Positions 34,201-41,483 of a DNA stretch of 64,000 nucleotides are shown here, one piece after another. The notes under the pieces are model-generated. The model saw nothing but the letters and a program-made list of their open reading frames with translations, was not told where the DNA came from and made no database searches. This DNA comes from Stenotrophomonas sp. 24(2023) (GTDB taxonomy: Bacteria > Pseudomonadota > Gammaproteobacteria > Xanthomonadales > Xanthomonadaceae). A program made the position numbers and the translations under genes. The stretch is taken from contig NZ_CP133160.1 in the NCBI RefSeq assembly GCF_030913365.1, positions 3,820,001 to 3,884,000 on the forward strand, read 5' to 3'. The number at the start of each line of letters is the position of its first letter. Positions within the stretch are counted from its first letter, which is position 1.

Positions 34201-34377
34201 CGCGAGATCCGGGCGCAGCGCCACCTGCAGGACCTGCCGATCATCGCGCTGACCGCCAAGGCCATGCCCGATGACCGCGAGCGCTGCCTGCAGGCCGGCG
34301 CCAATGACTACATCGCCAAGCCGATCGACGTGGACAAGCTGGTGTCGCTGTGCCGGGTATGGTGCTCGCGGCAATGA
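31297..34377 (+). CDS. Hybrid sensor histidine kinase with GAF, coiled coil and three receivers
   Basis: This is a 1026-residue inner-membrane protein from the ATG at 31297. Residues about 10-105 hold hydrophobic segments (DUF4118-like or simple TM sensor). A GAF domain occupies about 120-275, and a long Glu/Gln coiled coil (ELQAQQEELRVANEELEEQ...) about 280-360. The HisKA is FLANMSHELRTPLNSS with His374, and the HATPase has NLLANALKF, DTGIGI and GTGLGLSIS. Three receivers follow with Asp688 (LLDIGLPD), Asp810 (VMDLALPD) and Asp956 (LMDIMMPEKDG), each with its conserved Lys. An ATGA overlap couples it to cheR. This architecture is common for kinases linked to CheR/CheB pairs outside chemotaxis. 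Confidence 0.92.
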   Translation: MRPGATTRDRWIWAVSATLLAGTAALELVVPLGYAVWLAYFLAVGVTVFQRDMRVPMLVAGLACVLLAVGYHVAPASTNSAFSFVNRSIGGVAFLMIAVIVSRAIGARREAMRALWLQEAENAVALSLRGDLGPEQIAEAAMTALAAQLQADVGALYRLENGRLQLTGGVALPSGLPTSMGVQEGQLGAVTREQRVRHLGGDDAGVLELQSSLGRVAVRERILAPVTSDGAVVGAIELGRAQVGHSPALDTELIERCAETVGLALRASLLRAQLVVLLEESQRQGEELQAQQEELRVANEELEEQSRSLQHSQANLEQQQAELEQTNVQLEERTHELEAQKQALLVAQGQLVRNSNELAATSRYKSEFLANMSHELRTPLNSSLILAKLLADNKDGTLTAEQVKYAQAILSSNNDLLALINDILDLSRIEAGHVELADEVVVVDSVLQRLRDTFEPMARQKGLVLQIHADALAPTQLVVDNQRLQQILKNLLANALKFTEHGKVSLQVRAAGAGRVRFEVADTGIGIARDQLQLIFEAFRQADGSTRRRYGGTGLGLSISRDLAARMGGGINVDSEPGRGSCFILELPLEGAPVQQDGAPSPSPVAAAAPVVQAAVASAPPRQGGVADDRGRRQRAGRLILAVEDDPIFAEALVELAHELDFDCVAATTAEEALALAVELRPNGILLDIGLPDVSGLSVLERLKRSPETRHIPVHVVSAMDRSQVALEMGAIGYMIKPATRDRLAAAIEQLEQTSQRDVRRLLIVEDDSDLRRNLELLLGRDQLQITAVGTLAAALEQLGTATFDCMVMDLALPDGSGFELLEHMAGNDEVGFPPVIVYTGRALSREDEQRLRRYSKSIIIKGARSPERLLDEVTLFLHSVEANLPSDQQRLLREARRRDTVLDGRTVLLAEDDVRNIFALSSVLEPLGVTLEIARNGQEAVDRLAQREVDLVLMDIMMPEKDGLAAMREIRAQRHLQDLPIIALTAKAMPDDRERCLQAGANDYIAKPIDVDKLVSLCRVWCSRQ

Positions 34378-35198
34378 ACGAGCAGGCGCTGTTCGACCTG
34401 GAACTGAAGGTCCTGCTGGAAGCCCTGTACCAGCGCTATCACTATGACTTCCGCAGCTATGCGGTGTCCTCGCTGCGCCGGCGCATCCGCCAGGCCATGC
34501 AGCGCTATGGATGCGAGCGCCTGGTCGACCTGCAGCACCGCCTGCTGCACGAGCCGGAGCTGTTCGCCCAGGCCATGCAGTTCTTCACCGTGCAGGTCTC
34601 GGAGATGTTCCGCGACCCGGCCTATTTCCGCGCGCTGCGCGAGCAGGTCGTGCCGGTACTGCGGACCTACCCGTCGGTGAAGCTGTGGGTGGCCGGCTGC
34701 AGCACCGGTGAAGAGGTCTGGTCACTGGCGATCGTGCTGCAGGAAGAGGGGCTGCTCGAGCGCAGCATCGTCTATGCCACCGACATCAACCCGGCCGCGC
34801 TGTCCGCTGCCGAGGCAGGGGCCTACGGCATCGACCGTCTGGCCCAGTTCAGCCGCAACTACCTGGCCGCCGGTGGTACCGGCTCGCTGTCGGACTACTA
34901 CACCACGGCCTACGATGGCGCCGTGTTCGACCGGCGCCTGCGCCGCAACATCGTGTTCGCCGACCACAGCCTGGCCACGGACACCGTGTTTTCCGAAGTC
35001 CACCTGGTGTCCTGCCGCAACGTGCTGATCTACTTCAACCGCGATCTGCAGGACCGTGCCGTCGGTCTGTTCCGTGATGCGCTGGTGCACCGGGGCTTCC
35101 TGGGCCTGGGCAGCAAAGAGTCGCTGCAGTTCGGCAGGCACCATGATGCCTTTGATGTCTGCGCGCGCGAGCAGCGGCTGTACCGGAAGGCGGCCTGA
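34374..35198 (+). CDS. CheR-type protein-glutamate methyltransferase
   Basis: The protein has 274 residues from the ATG at 34374, overlapping the kinase stop. The N-terminal helical domain (YHYDFRSYAVSSLRRRIRQAM) precedes the SAM domain with FRDPAYFRALREQVVP, LWVAGCSTGEEVWSLAIVL, YATDINPAAL and LVSCRNVLIYFNRDLQ. CheR enzymes methylate glutamates on chemoreceptors. There is no receptor, CheA or CheW gene here, so it may instead tune the adjacent kinase, for example its coiled coil. Two bases separate it from the CheB gene. Confidence 0.92.
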   Translation: MNEQALFDLELKVLLEALYQRYHYDFRSYAVSSLRRRIRQAMQRYGCERLVDLQHRLLHEPELFAQAMQFFTVQVSEMFRDPAYFRALREQVVPVLRTYPSVKLWVAGCSTGEEVWSLAIVLQEEGLLERSIVYATDINPAALSAAEAGAYGIDRLAQFSRNYLAAGGTGSLSDYYTTAYDGAVFDRRLRRNIVFADHSLATDTVFSEVHLVSCRNVLIYFNRDLQDRAVGLFRDALVHRGFLGLGSKESLQFGRHHDAFDVCAREQRLYRKAA

Positions 35199-35200
35199 GC

Positions 35201-35773
35201 ATGCTGGGCATGCGCCCTCGATTGCTGGTGGTGGGGGCATCGGCCGGGGGCGTGGCCGCCCTGCAGCAGGTACTGGGGGCGTTGCCTGCGCAGCTGCCCA
35301 TTCCGGTGCTGGTGGTGCTGCACCTGCCGCGCGACCGTCCCAGCCGGCTGGCTGAAGTGCTCGGTCCCTACTGCGTGCTTGCGCTGCGCGAGGCCGAGGA
35401 CAAGCAGCCGCTGCAGGCAGGTACGGTCAGTTTCGCACCGCCTGACTACCACCTGCTGGTGGAGGATGACCAGGCCGTGGCGCTGTCGATGGATGCACCA
35501 GTGCTGTTCTCGCGCCCGGCGATCGACCCGTTGTTCGAATCGGCCGCGGCCGTGTTCGGCCCAGCCGTGCTGGCCGTGCTGCTGACGGGTGCCAGCAGCG
35601 ATGGCAGCGAAGGCGTGGCCGCGGTGCGCGCCGCCGGTGGCCAGGCGTGGTTGCAATGTCCCGAGGAGGCGCAGGCATCGACGATGCCGGCCTCCGCCCT
35701 GCAGCACGCCGGCGCCGATGCCGTGCTGCCCCTTGAATTGATGTGTCGGCGCCTGAAGGAGTTGTTTGCATGA
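35201..35773 (+). CDS. CheB-type methylesterase, catalytic domain only
   Basis: This 190-residue protein is the CheB esterase/deamidase domain without the receiver. The catalytic serine is in VVGASAGGV, the His in VVLHLPRDRPS and the Asp in LLTGASSDGSEG. FAPPDYHLLVEDDQAVALS is the family FAPPDxHLLV motif. With no receiver of its own, control probably comes from the neighbouring receiver proteins. It overlaps the next gene by ATGA. Confidence 0.92.
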   Translation: MLGMRPRLLVVGASAGGVAALQQVLGALPAQLPIPVLVVLHLPRDRPSRLAEVLGPYCVLALREAEDKQPLQAGTVSFAPPDYHLLVEDDQAVALSMDAPVLFSRPAIDPLFESAAAVFGPAVLAVLLTGASSDGSEGVAAVRAAGGQAWLQCPEEAQASTMPASALQHAGADAVLPLELMCRRLKELFA

Positions 35774-36906
35774 ACCTGCTGCCACCGGACCCTGCTACGC
35801 CGCAGGCGCCGGTCAACCTGCTGATCGTCGATGACGTGCCGCAGAACCTGGTGGCCATGCAGGCGCTGCTGCGTCGCGATGGGGTCAACCTGCTGTGCGC
35901 CGCTTCCGGGGCCGAGGCCCTGGAACTGCTGCTCGAGCATGAGGTGGCACTCGCATTGCTGGACGTGCAGATGCCGGAAATCGACGGGTTCATGCTCGCC
36001 GAACTGATGCGGGGTTCGCAGCGCAGTCGTGATATTCCCATCATCTTCCTCACGGCGTCACCGAATGACCCGGTGCGTGCCTTCAAGGGTTACGAGACCG
36101 GCGCGGTGGATTTCCTGCACAAGCCGATCGAGCCGCAGGTGATCCTGGGCAAGGTCAATGTGTTCATCGAGCTGTACCAGCAGCGGCAGCTGCTCAAGGC
36201 ACGCAATGACGCGCTGGAACGCGCGCTCAAGCTCAATGAAACGATGACCGCGGTGCTCACCCATGATCTGCGCACGCCGCTGTCGGCCATCCTGCTGTGC
36301 GCGGACAAGCTGGGCCTGGACCTGCCGGCGGACAATGCCGGCGCGCAGCAGACCCTCAGGCACCTGGAGGCGAGCACGCTGCGCATGGCGCGCATGGTCG
36401 AACAGCTGCTGGATTTCTCGCGCATCCGTACCGGTGGGCTGCACCTGCAGGCCGGGCCGTGCGATCTGGGCGAGGTCACCTCGGCGGTGGTCGTGGAAGT
36501 GGCAGGGCTGCAGGCGGCGCGCGTGGACTACCGCGCCAGCGGTGACGTGCACCTGCACGGGGACCCGGACCGGTTGGGGCAGGTGGCGGCCAACCTGCTC
36601 GGCAATGCGTTGGCCCACGGCGGCGAGGGCGGCGTGCAGGTACATCTGGATGGTTCACTGGCATCCCATGTGGTGCTCCGCGTGCGCAATGCAGGGCATA
36701 TCGATGCGGCACTGATGCCGCGCCTGTTCGAGCCGTTCAAGGCCAGCTTCCACCGCAGCAACGGACTGGGGCTGGGCCTGTACATCGCCGACCAGTTCGT
36801 GCGCGCCCATGGTGGCCAGCTGCAGGCGCGCAATGAGCACCATGAGGTGGTGTTCGAGGCACGGCTGCCGCGGCGCATCGGCGAGGATGCAACCCTGCTT
36901 TTCTGA
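35770..36906 (+). CDS. Receiver-histidine kinase protein (response regulator fused to kinase)
   Basis: This 378-residue soluble protein has an N-terminal receiver (LLIVDDVPQNLVAMQALL, Asp65 in LALLDVQMPEIDG, Lys in FLHKPIEP), a linker helix and a C-terminal kinase with LTHDLRTPLSAILL (His165), NLLGNALAHGG and GLGLGLYIADQFVRAHGG. The DxGxG box is reduced (RVRNAGHID), so ATP binding may be altered. It may take phosphate from the three-receiver kinase and pass it on. It is the last gene of the kinase-cheR-cheB run. Confidence 0.9.
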   Translation: MNLLPPDPATPQAPVNLLIVDDVPQNLVAMQALLRRDGVNLLCAASGAEALELLLEHEVALALLDVQMPEIDGFMLAELMRGSQRSRDIPIIFLTASPNDPVRAFKGYETGAVDFLHKPIEPQVILGKVNVFIELYQQRQLLKARNDALERALKLNETMTAVLTHDLRTPLSAILLCADKLGLDLPADNAGAQQTLRHLEASTLRMARMVEQLLDFSRIRTGGLHLQAGPCDLGEVTSAVVVEVAGLQAARVDYRASGDVHLHGDPDRLGQVAANLLGNALAHGGEGGVQVHLDGSLASHVVLRVRNAGHIDAALMPRLFEPFKASFHRSNGLGLGLYIADQFVRAHGGQLQARNEHHEVVFEARLPRRIGEDATLLF

Positions 36907-36916
36907 ATTCTTCAGC

Positions 36917-36950
36917 GTGCACCGCGGCGTTTTGCCTGCGCCGCGTGCAC
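36917..36950 (+). terminator. Hairpin after the receiver-kinase gene
   Basis: GTGCAC and GCGGCG (36917-36929, one bulged C) pair with CGCCGC and GTGCAC (36939-36950). It lies 10 bases after the stop. There is no T-run, so it may only stabilise the mRNA end. Confidence 0.4.
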
Positions 36951-36989
36951 AGCTGCTACCGTGCAGGTCCCTTATGGAAAGGATGCACG

Positions 36990-37418
36990 ATGCCACTGCG
37001 CGCCATCGCTTATGCCAGCGAGGCCACTGCCGGGCTGGCAGCGGACCGGGTGGATGGTCTGGTCGAGGATGCGGCCCGTTTCAACAGGATGGCCGGGGTG
37101 ACCGGTGTCCTGCTGCATGACGGCGCGTGCTTCCTGCAATACATCGAAGGCCCGGCCGACGGCATCGATTCGGTGTACGAGCGCATCCTGCAGGCAGGCA
37201 GCCACGGTGACATCATCGAACTGGCCCGCGGCCGCGTCTCGCACCGGCAGTTCCCGTACTGGGCAATGCGCTGGCTGCCGGTGGATGCCGCACTGCTGCG
37301 GCAGCTGTCGGTGGGGGACTGGGCCGGCTTCGCGCGGCGCATCGGGCAGGATCAGTCGCGGCCCACGGCCATGGACCTGCTGGCAGGCGTGGTGCAGCCC
37401 CTGGTGCAACCCGGTTAG
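36990..37418 (+). CDS. BLUF-domain blue-light photoreceptor
   Basis: This 142-residue single-domain protein starts at the ATG at 36990 with GGA upstream. It has Tyr8 (AIAYASEA), Asn32 (RFNRMAGVTGVLLHD), Gln50 (CFLQYIEG), and Trp91/Met93 (PYWAMRW). Their spacings equal those of AppA Tyr21, Asn45, Gln63, Trp104 and Met106. It should therefore bind flavin and switch on blue light. There is no fused output domain, so it must act through a partner. The kinase/CheRB cluster just upstream is a candidate partner. Confidence 0.9.
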   Translation: MPLRAIAYASEATAGLAADRVDGLVEDAARFNRMAGVTGVLLHDGACFLQYIEGPADGIDSVYERILQAGSHGDIIELARGRVSHRQFPYWAMRWLPVDAALLRQLSVGDWAGFARRIGQDQSRPTAMDLLAGVVQPLVQPG

Positions 37419-37507
37419 CAACCTGCCGGCGTGATGCCGGGCATTCACCCGCATCTCACCCCGGCTGGGGTCAGATCGTGGCTCCTGTCATCCGTGGGGA
37501 AGCGGCA

Positions 37508-38560
37508 ATGGGCTGGAAGCATGCAGGTGCCACCACCGTACTGGCCATGGCGATGGGGCTGTCCACGCCCGCGCAGGCCTGTACGCGCGCCGTCTATCTG
37601 GGCGACAACGATGATGTGATCACTGCCCGCTCGATGGACTGGAAGGTCGATGTGGCCACCAATCTGTGGGTGCTGCCGCGGGGCATCCGGCGCAACGGGC
37701 AGGCCGGGCCGAACTCCCTGGCCTGGACGGCGCGCTACGGCAGCGTGGTGGCCACCGGGTACGATGTTTCCACCACCGACGGCATGAATGAAAAAGGGCT
37801 GGTTGCCAACCTGCTGTGGCTGGTGGAATCGGAGTACCCGCACACGCAGGGCCGCAAGCCGGGCCTGGCGATCTCGTTGTGGGCGCAGTACATGCTGGAC
37901 AACTTCGCCACGGTGGAAGAGGCCGTGCAGGCCATTGCCAAGGAGCCCTACAGCATCGTCACCGACAAGGTGCCGGGCGAGGAGCGGCTGGCCACCCTGC
38001 ACCTGTCACTGTCCGATGCGTCCGGCGACAGCGCCATCGTTGAATACATCGGCGGGCGGCAGGTCATCCACCACAGCCGCGCCTACCAGGTGATGACCAA
38101 TTCGCCGGTGTTCGACCAGCAGTTGGCACTGGATGCGTACTGGCAGCAGATCGGTGGCACGGTGATGCTGCCCGGCACCAACCGTTCGGCCGACCGTTTC
38201 GCGCGGGCGCGTTTCTACATCAATGCCATCCCCAGGAGCGAAGACCCGGTGGTGGCCCTGGCCAGTGTGTTCAGCGTGATCCGCAATGCCTCGGTGCCCT
38301 ATGGCATCACCACGCCGGGTGAACCCAACATCTCCTCCACCCGCTGGCGCACGGTGGCCGACCACAAGCGGCGGCTGTACTTCTTCGAATCGGCGCTGAC
38401 GCCCAACACGTTCTGGGTGGACCTGAACAAGGCCGACTTCAGCAAGGAAACCGGCAAGGTGCTGAAGCTGGACCTCGGGCCGGACCAGCGCAATACCTTC
38501 GCGGGTGATGCGCTGGGCCACTTCGTGCCCAGCGCGCCGTTCACCTTCCTCGGGTTGTAG
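37508..38560 (+). CDS. Secreted linear-amide C-N hydrolase (choloylglycine hydrolase family)
   Basis: This 350-residue precursor has a signal peptide ending before Cys25 (STPAQA-CTRAVYLG). In Ntn hydrolases of the penicillin V acylase/bile-salt hydrolase family, that cysteine becomes the N-terminal nucleophile after processing. ITARSMDWKVD, TTDGMNEKGLVANLLWL, MTNSPVFDQQLALDAYW and the later SVIRNASVPYG are family blocks. It should act in the periplasm or outside on an amide such as an acyl-homoserine lactone, penicillin or bile salt; sequence alone does not decide. The ATG at 37508 gives the cleanest signal peptide. Confidence 0.88.
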   Translation: MGWKHAGATTVLAMAMGLSTPAQACTRAVYLGDNDDVITARSMDWKVDVATNLWVLPRGIRRNGQAGPNSLAWTARYGSVVATGYDVSTTDGMNEKGLVANLLWLVESEYPHTQGRKPGLAISLWAQYMLDNFATVEEAVQAIAKEPYSIVTDKVPGEERLATLHLSLSDASGDSAIVEYIGGRQVIHHSRAYQVMTNSPVFDQQLALDAYWQQIGGTVMLPGTNRSADRFARARFYINAIPRSEDPVVALASVFSVIRNASVPYGITTPGEPNISSTRWRTVADHKRRLYFFESALTPNTFWVDLNKADFSKETGKVLKLDLGPDQRNTFAGDALGHFVPSAPFTFLGL

Positions 38561-38561
38561 A

Positions 38562-39335
38562 TCAGCGCGAGGCCTGGCGCTGTTCGGGGTAGACCGCCAG
38601 GATCTGGCAACGGTCGGGCGTGGCCGGCACGATGGTGCGGCCACGCTCGTCGCCGGCATCCAGCGGCGTGCTGACCATGCGGTCACCCGGGTTGCCGCAG
38701 ATCAGGCCGTTCTGCAGGCCCGAATGGAAGCGCACTTCCGGGGCGCGGTCCAGCGCGTTGCAGGCGCTGCCCAGCTCGACGCGGTAGTAACGGTAGCCTC
38801 CGTTGCGGGCCGGGTTGGTTTCCACCAGGATCCCGCCGGCATCCGAACTCCACGCACGGACATTGCGGGTGGCGAAGCAGAACGATGGCGAGCCGCCGAA
38901 ACTGCGCCGGACGTCCCTGCGCTGGCTGATCGTCATTGCCGGCAGGGTGGCCACGCGCAGCCGGTCGCTGTTGCGTGCAACGCTGGCGAAATCACGGTTG
39001 TCCACCGGGGTGACCGCACTGACGGTGCAGGCATGGCCATCGACCGTCACCCGCTCGCTGGGGCGGCCGCAGGCGAAACCACCAGGGGCTTCCAGGGCCA
39101 GCCTGCCGGCGGTGCGGGTGCCGGGGCAGTCTTCGCTGAAATCGATGCGATAGGCCTGGCCGGAGGCGGCCCGGACCGCGATGGAACGTGGCGAGGCCTG
39201 CTCGACCTCGGTGACACCGGCGGTGTCCATGCAGTGTGGGGCCGGTGGCAGCCGTTCCTGGGCAGCGCTTGAAGCGGCGGCAACAGCCAACACCAGGCCC
39301 AGGCCCGTGGACAGCGCAACGCGATGGAGGGTCAT
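38562..39335 (-). CDS. Exported hypothetical protein with internal duplication
   Basis: I do not recognise the family. The 257-residue precursor has a signal peptide (MTLHRVALSTGLGLVLAVAAASSAAQE). The mature protein appears to contain two copies of one module: SIAVRAASGQAYRIDFSEDCPGT...CGRPSERVTVDGHACTVSAVTPVD, and later GILVETNP...YRYYRVELGSACNAL...ICGNPGDRMV...DRCQILAVYPEQ. Each copy has a Tyr-rich strand, a Cys, a CGxP turn and a closing C-x-(I/V)-x-(A/S)-V-(T/Y)-P. The paired cysteines suggest disulfides in the periplasm. Its stop is 1 bp from that of the convergent amidase. It is divergent from an AraC gene. Confidence 0.6.
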   Translation of the reverse strand: MTLHRVALSTGLGLVLAVAAASSAAQERLPPAPHCMDTAGVTEVEQASPRSIAVRAASGQAYRIDFSEDCPGTRTAGRLALEAPGGFACGRPSERVTVDGHACTVSAVTPVDNRDFASVARNSDRLRVATLPAMTISQRRDVRRSFGGSPSFCFATRNVRAWSSDAGGILVETNPARNGGYRYYRVELGSACNALDRAPEVRFHSGLQNGLICGNPGDRMVSTPLDAGDERGRTIVPATPDRCQILAVYPEQRQASR

Positions 39336-39416
39336 GACCCGCACTCCCTGTACTGGATGACGGGCCGACTCTAGCAGGTGATTGCGCCGCATGGGCGACA
39401 GCGCCAGACTGCGCCC

Positions 39417-40112
39417 ATGCAGCCTGAACAGCACCTGCGCCGCTACGGCACCTCCACTGGCCTGGACCGGCACCCCTATGCGCAGTGGGTGCTGCCGGTA
39501 CGGGGGGAGCTGCAGTTCGAAGTGGGCGCGCAGGGCGGGCGGCTGGACCTGCTGCAGGGGGCCTTCGTCGCACCGGGCGAGCCCCATGCCCAGCAGGGGC
39601 GCGGGGACAATGGATTCGTGATCCTGGATTGCCCGGCTGGGCTGTTCGATGATGCCACCCTTGAACGCCTGTGCCGGCAGCGCTGGTTGCCGTTGCCGGC
39701 GGAGCTGCGCCGGGCGTTGCAGCCGGCCGGGCAGGGCATGCCGTTGCCCGGGCTGTGGCCGCGGCTGCTGCGCCATTTCGCAGGCGATGGCAGCGGTGCA
39801 CGCCTGCAGGGCCTGTGCGCGGCCATCCAGGCCAGCCCCGGACAGGCCTGGCCGGTCGCCCGCATGGCGGCCCATGTCGGCCTCAGCGAGAGCCGCCTGC
39901 ATGCGGTGTTCCTGCGTGAGTTCGGCCTGAGCCCGCAGGGCTGGTTGAGTGCCTGCCGGTTGCGCTGGGCCAAGGACCAGTTGCGGCGCAGCGATGCACC
40001 GATCAGTGCCATCGCGCTGGCAGCCGGCTATTCGGAACAGAGTGCCCTGACCCGCGCGATGCGGCGCGAATGCGGGCAGAGCCCTGCCGCCTGGCGTCGC
40101 AGCGATGCCTGA
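39417..40112 (+). CDS. AraC-family transcriptional regulator
   Basis: The protein has 231 residues from the ATG at 39417. The N-terminal cupin-like part (YAQWVLPVRGELQFEVGAQGG...FVAPGEPHAQQG) is followed by the double HTH MAAHVGLSESRLHAVFLREFGLSPQGWLSACRLRWAKDQLRRSDAPISAIALAAGYSEQSALTRAMRRECGQSPAAWRR. Small AraC proteins of this form usually sense a solute and control a neighbouring exporter. The EamA gene begins 91 bp downstream in the same direction and is the likely target. Confidence 0.87.
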   Translation: MQPEQHLRRYGTSTGLDRHPYAQWVLPVRGELQFEVGAQGGRLDLLQGAFVAPGEPHAQQGRGDNGFVILDCPAGLFDDATLERLCRQRWLPLPAELRRALQPAGQGMPLPGLWPRLLRHFAGDGSGARLQGLCAAIQASPGQAWPVARMAAHVGLSESRLHAVFLREFGLSPQGWLSACRLRWAKDQLRRSDAPISAIALAAGYSEQSALTRAMRRECGQSPAAWRRSDA

Positions 40113-40203
40113 TGCGCCAGCAGCGCGGCAGTAGTTTCGGTCAAGACACCCGGGGCACGGCCACCTAGACTGCGTGGCCGTGTACTCCCCCCGTGGTCCT
40201 GTG

Positions 40204-41151
40204 ATGCGCAACAATTCGATCGGCCTGGGCATCGCCAATGGTGTTGCCGCAGGTGCGTTGTGGGGCGTGGTATTTCTGGCGCCCGCCGTGCTGCAGTCCT
40301 TCAACGCGCTGCAGCTGTCCGCAGGCCGTTACCTCATCTATGGCCTGATTGCGGTGGCGCTGCTGCTGCCACGCTGGTCGCGGCTGGCGCCACGCCTGGG
40401 ACGTGCGGAATGGCTGGGGCTGCTGTGGCTCAGCCTGGCCGGCAACCTGGTGTACTTCCTGCTGCTGGCCACGGCAGTGCAATGGGCGGGCGGAGCCGCC
40501 GCGTCGCTCATCGTGGGCCTGATTCCCGTGGTCGTGACCCTGGTCGGGGTACGCGAAAAGGGGGCTGTGCCCCTGAAGCAGCTGCTGCCGGCACTGGTGC
40601 TGTGCGTGCTGGGCGTGGCGCTGGTCGGTTATGAAGCGCTGTTGTCCGAGCACCTGGCCACGCCCTGGCGGCAACGGGTGATCGGCCTGCTGTGCGCGTT
40701 CGGTGCGCTGTTCTCCTGGGCACTGTATTCGGTGGGCAACAGCCGCTGGCTGGCGCGGCGGCCCGACCTGTCCAGCCATGACTGGTCGCTGCTGACCGGC
40801 GTGGTGACCGGGGGATTGTCGCTGCTGCTGGTGCCCGGTGCCTTTGCTGGCAGCAGCACGCATACGCCAGGGCAATGGGCGTTGTTCTGGGCGATCAGCG
40901 CCGGCGTGGCGGTGGTGGCCTCCATCGTGGGCAATGCCTTCTGGAACCGCGCCAGCCGATTGCTGCCGCTCACCTTGACCGGCCAGATGATCGTGTTCGA
41001 GACCCTGTTCGCACTGCTGTATGCCTTTGCTTGGCAATGGCGCTGGCCAACCCTGCTTGAAGCGCTGGCGATCATCTGCCTGGTGGCCGGTGTGCTGATG
41101 TGCGCGCATGCACACCGCACGCCGCGCGCGATCACCGAACACGCCGGCTGA
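40204..41151 (+). CDS. DMT-superfamily EamA transporter
   Basis: This 315-residue inner-membrane protein has ten hydrophobic helices in two EamA halves. The first includes NGVAAGALWGVVFLAPAVLQ and WAGGAAASLIVGLIPVVVTLVG; the second includes LLCAFGALFSWALYSVGNSRWLARRP and LTLTGQMIVFETLFALLYAFAWQWRWPTLLEALAIICLVAGVLM. Solute exporter, substrate unknown. It follows an AraC regulator in the same direction. A hairpin GCGGGCGC (41159-41166) with GCGCCCGC (41179-41186) lies just after the stop. Confidence 0.87.
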   Translation: MRNNSIGLGIANGVAAGALWGVVFLAPAVLQSFNALQLSAGRYLIYGLIAVALLLPRWSRLAPRLGRAEWLGLLWLSLAGNLVYFLLLATAVQWAGGAAASLIVGLIPVVVTLVGVREKGAVPLKQLLPALVLCVLGVALVGYEALLSEHLATPWRQRVIGLLCAFGALFSWALYSVGNSRWLARRPDLSSHDWSLLTGVVTGGLSLLLVPGAFAGSSTHTPGQWALFWAISAGVAVVASIVGNAFWNRASRLLPLTLTGQMIVFETLFALLYAFAWQWRWPTLLEALAIICLVAGVLMCAHAHRTPRAITEHAG

Positions 41152-41298
41152 TGGGCGGGCGGGCGCTGTTCCGGTAACGCGCCCGCAGGCCGGGCGGTCA
41201 TGCGGGCCATGGCCTGCGGTGCCTGCACGGTCACAATTGCAACCAAATCCATGCGCGTTGGGCGACGATCGTGCCGATGGATTTTTGCGCTGCAACAC

Positions 41299-41325
41299 TT
41301 GACAGCACCCGCCGCGGCGTAGTTT
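41299..41325 (+). promoter_or_regulatory. Candidate thr operon promoter
   Basis: TTGACA (41299-41304) is a perfect -35. TAGTTT (41320-41325) is the nearest -10 but with a short 15-bp spacer. Transcription would begin about 41332-41336, at or just before the leader-peptide ATG, so the leader may be translated without a Shine-Dalgarno. Confidence 0.5.
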
Positions 41326-41335
41326 TCTGTCGTCC

Positions 41336-41473
41336 ATGGTCCTTGATGCCGCCACCGCCCTGTCCACTGCTCCCGCCACCGCGGGCCGCACGACTGCGCC
41401 GGTTGCCATCACCACCACCATTACCACCATTACCGCCACCACTGCCCTGGTGCGGCCCGTCGTCTTCGTGTAA
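41336..41473 (+). CDS. thrL: thr operon leader peptide, 45 aa
   Basis: The frame from ATG 41336 to TAA 41473 encodes MVLDAATALSTAPATAGRT, then a dense run of threonine and isoleucine codons (AITTTITTITATTAL, 8 Thr and 3 Ile) at 41407-41451, and ends VRPVVFV. E. coli ThrL has the same Thr/Ile run (STTITTTITITT). Ribosome stalling at these codons when charged tRNA-Thr or tRNA-Ile is scarce would change the folding of the RNA beyond the stop. No Shine-Dalgarno is seen and the promoter is very close, so initiation may be leaderless. It ends 85 bp before thrA. Confidence 0.85.
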   Translation: MVLDAATALSTAPATAGRTTAPVAITTTITTITATTALVRPVVFV

Positions 41474-41483
41474 CTCCCGAAAA

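Noticed and set aside
37455..37507. Regulatory hairpin before the amidase gene (GGGGTCAGAT)
   Set aside because: It resembles one arm of the genus-wide GGGGTCAGA repeat, but no convincing partner arm is present.
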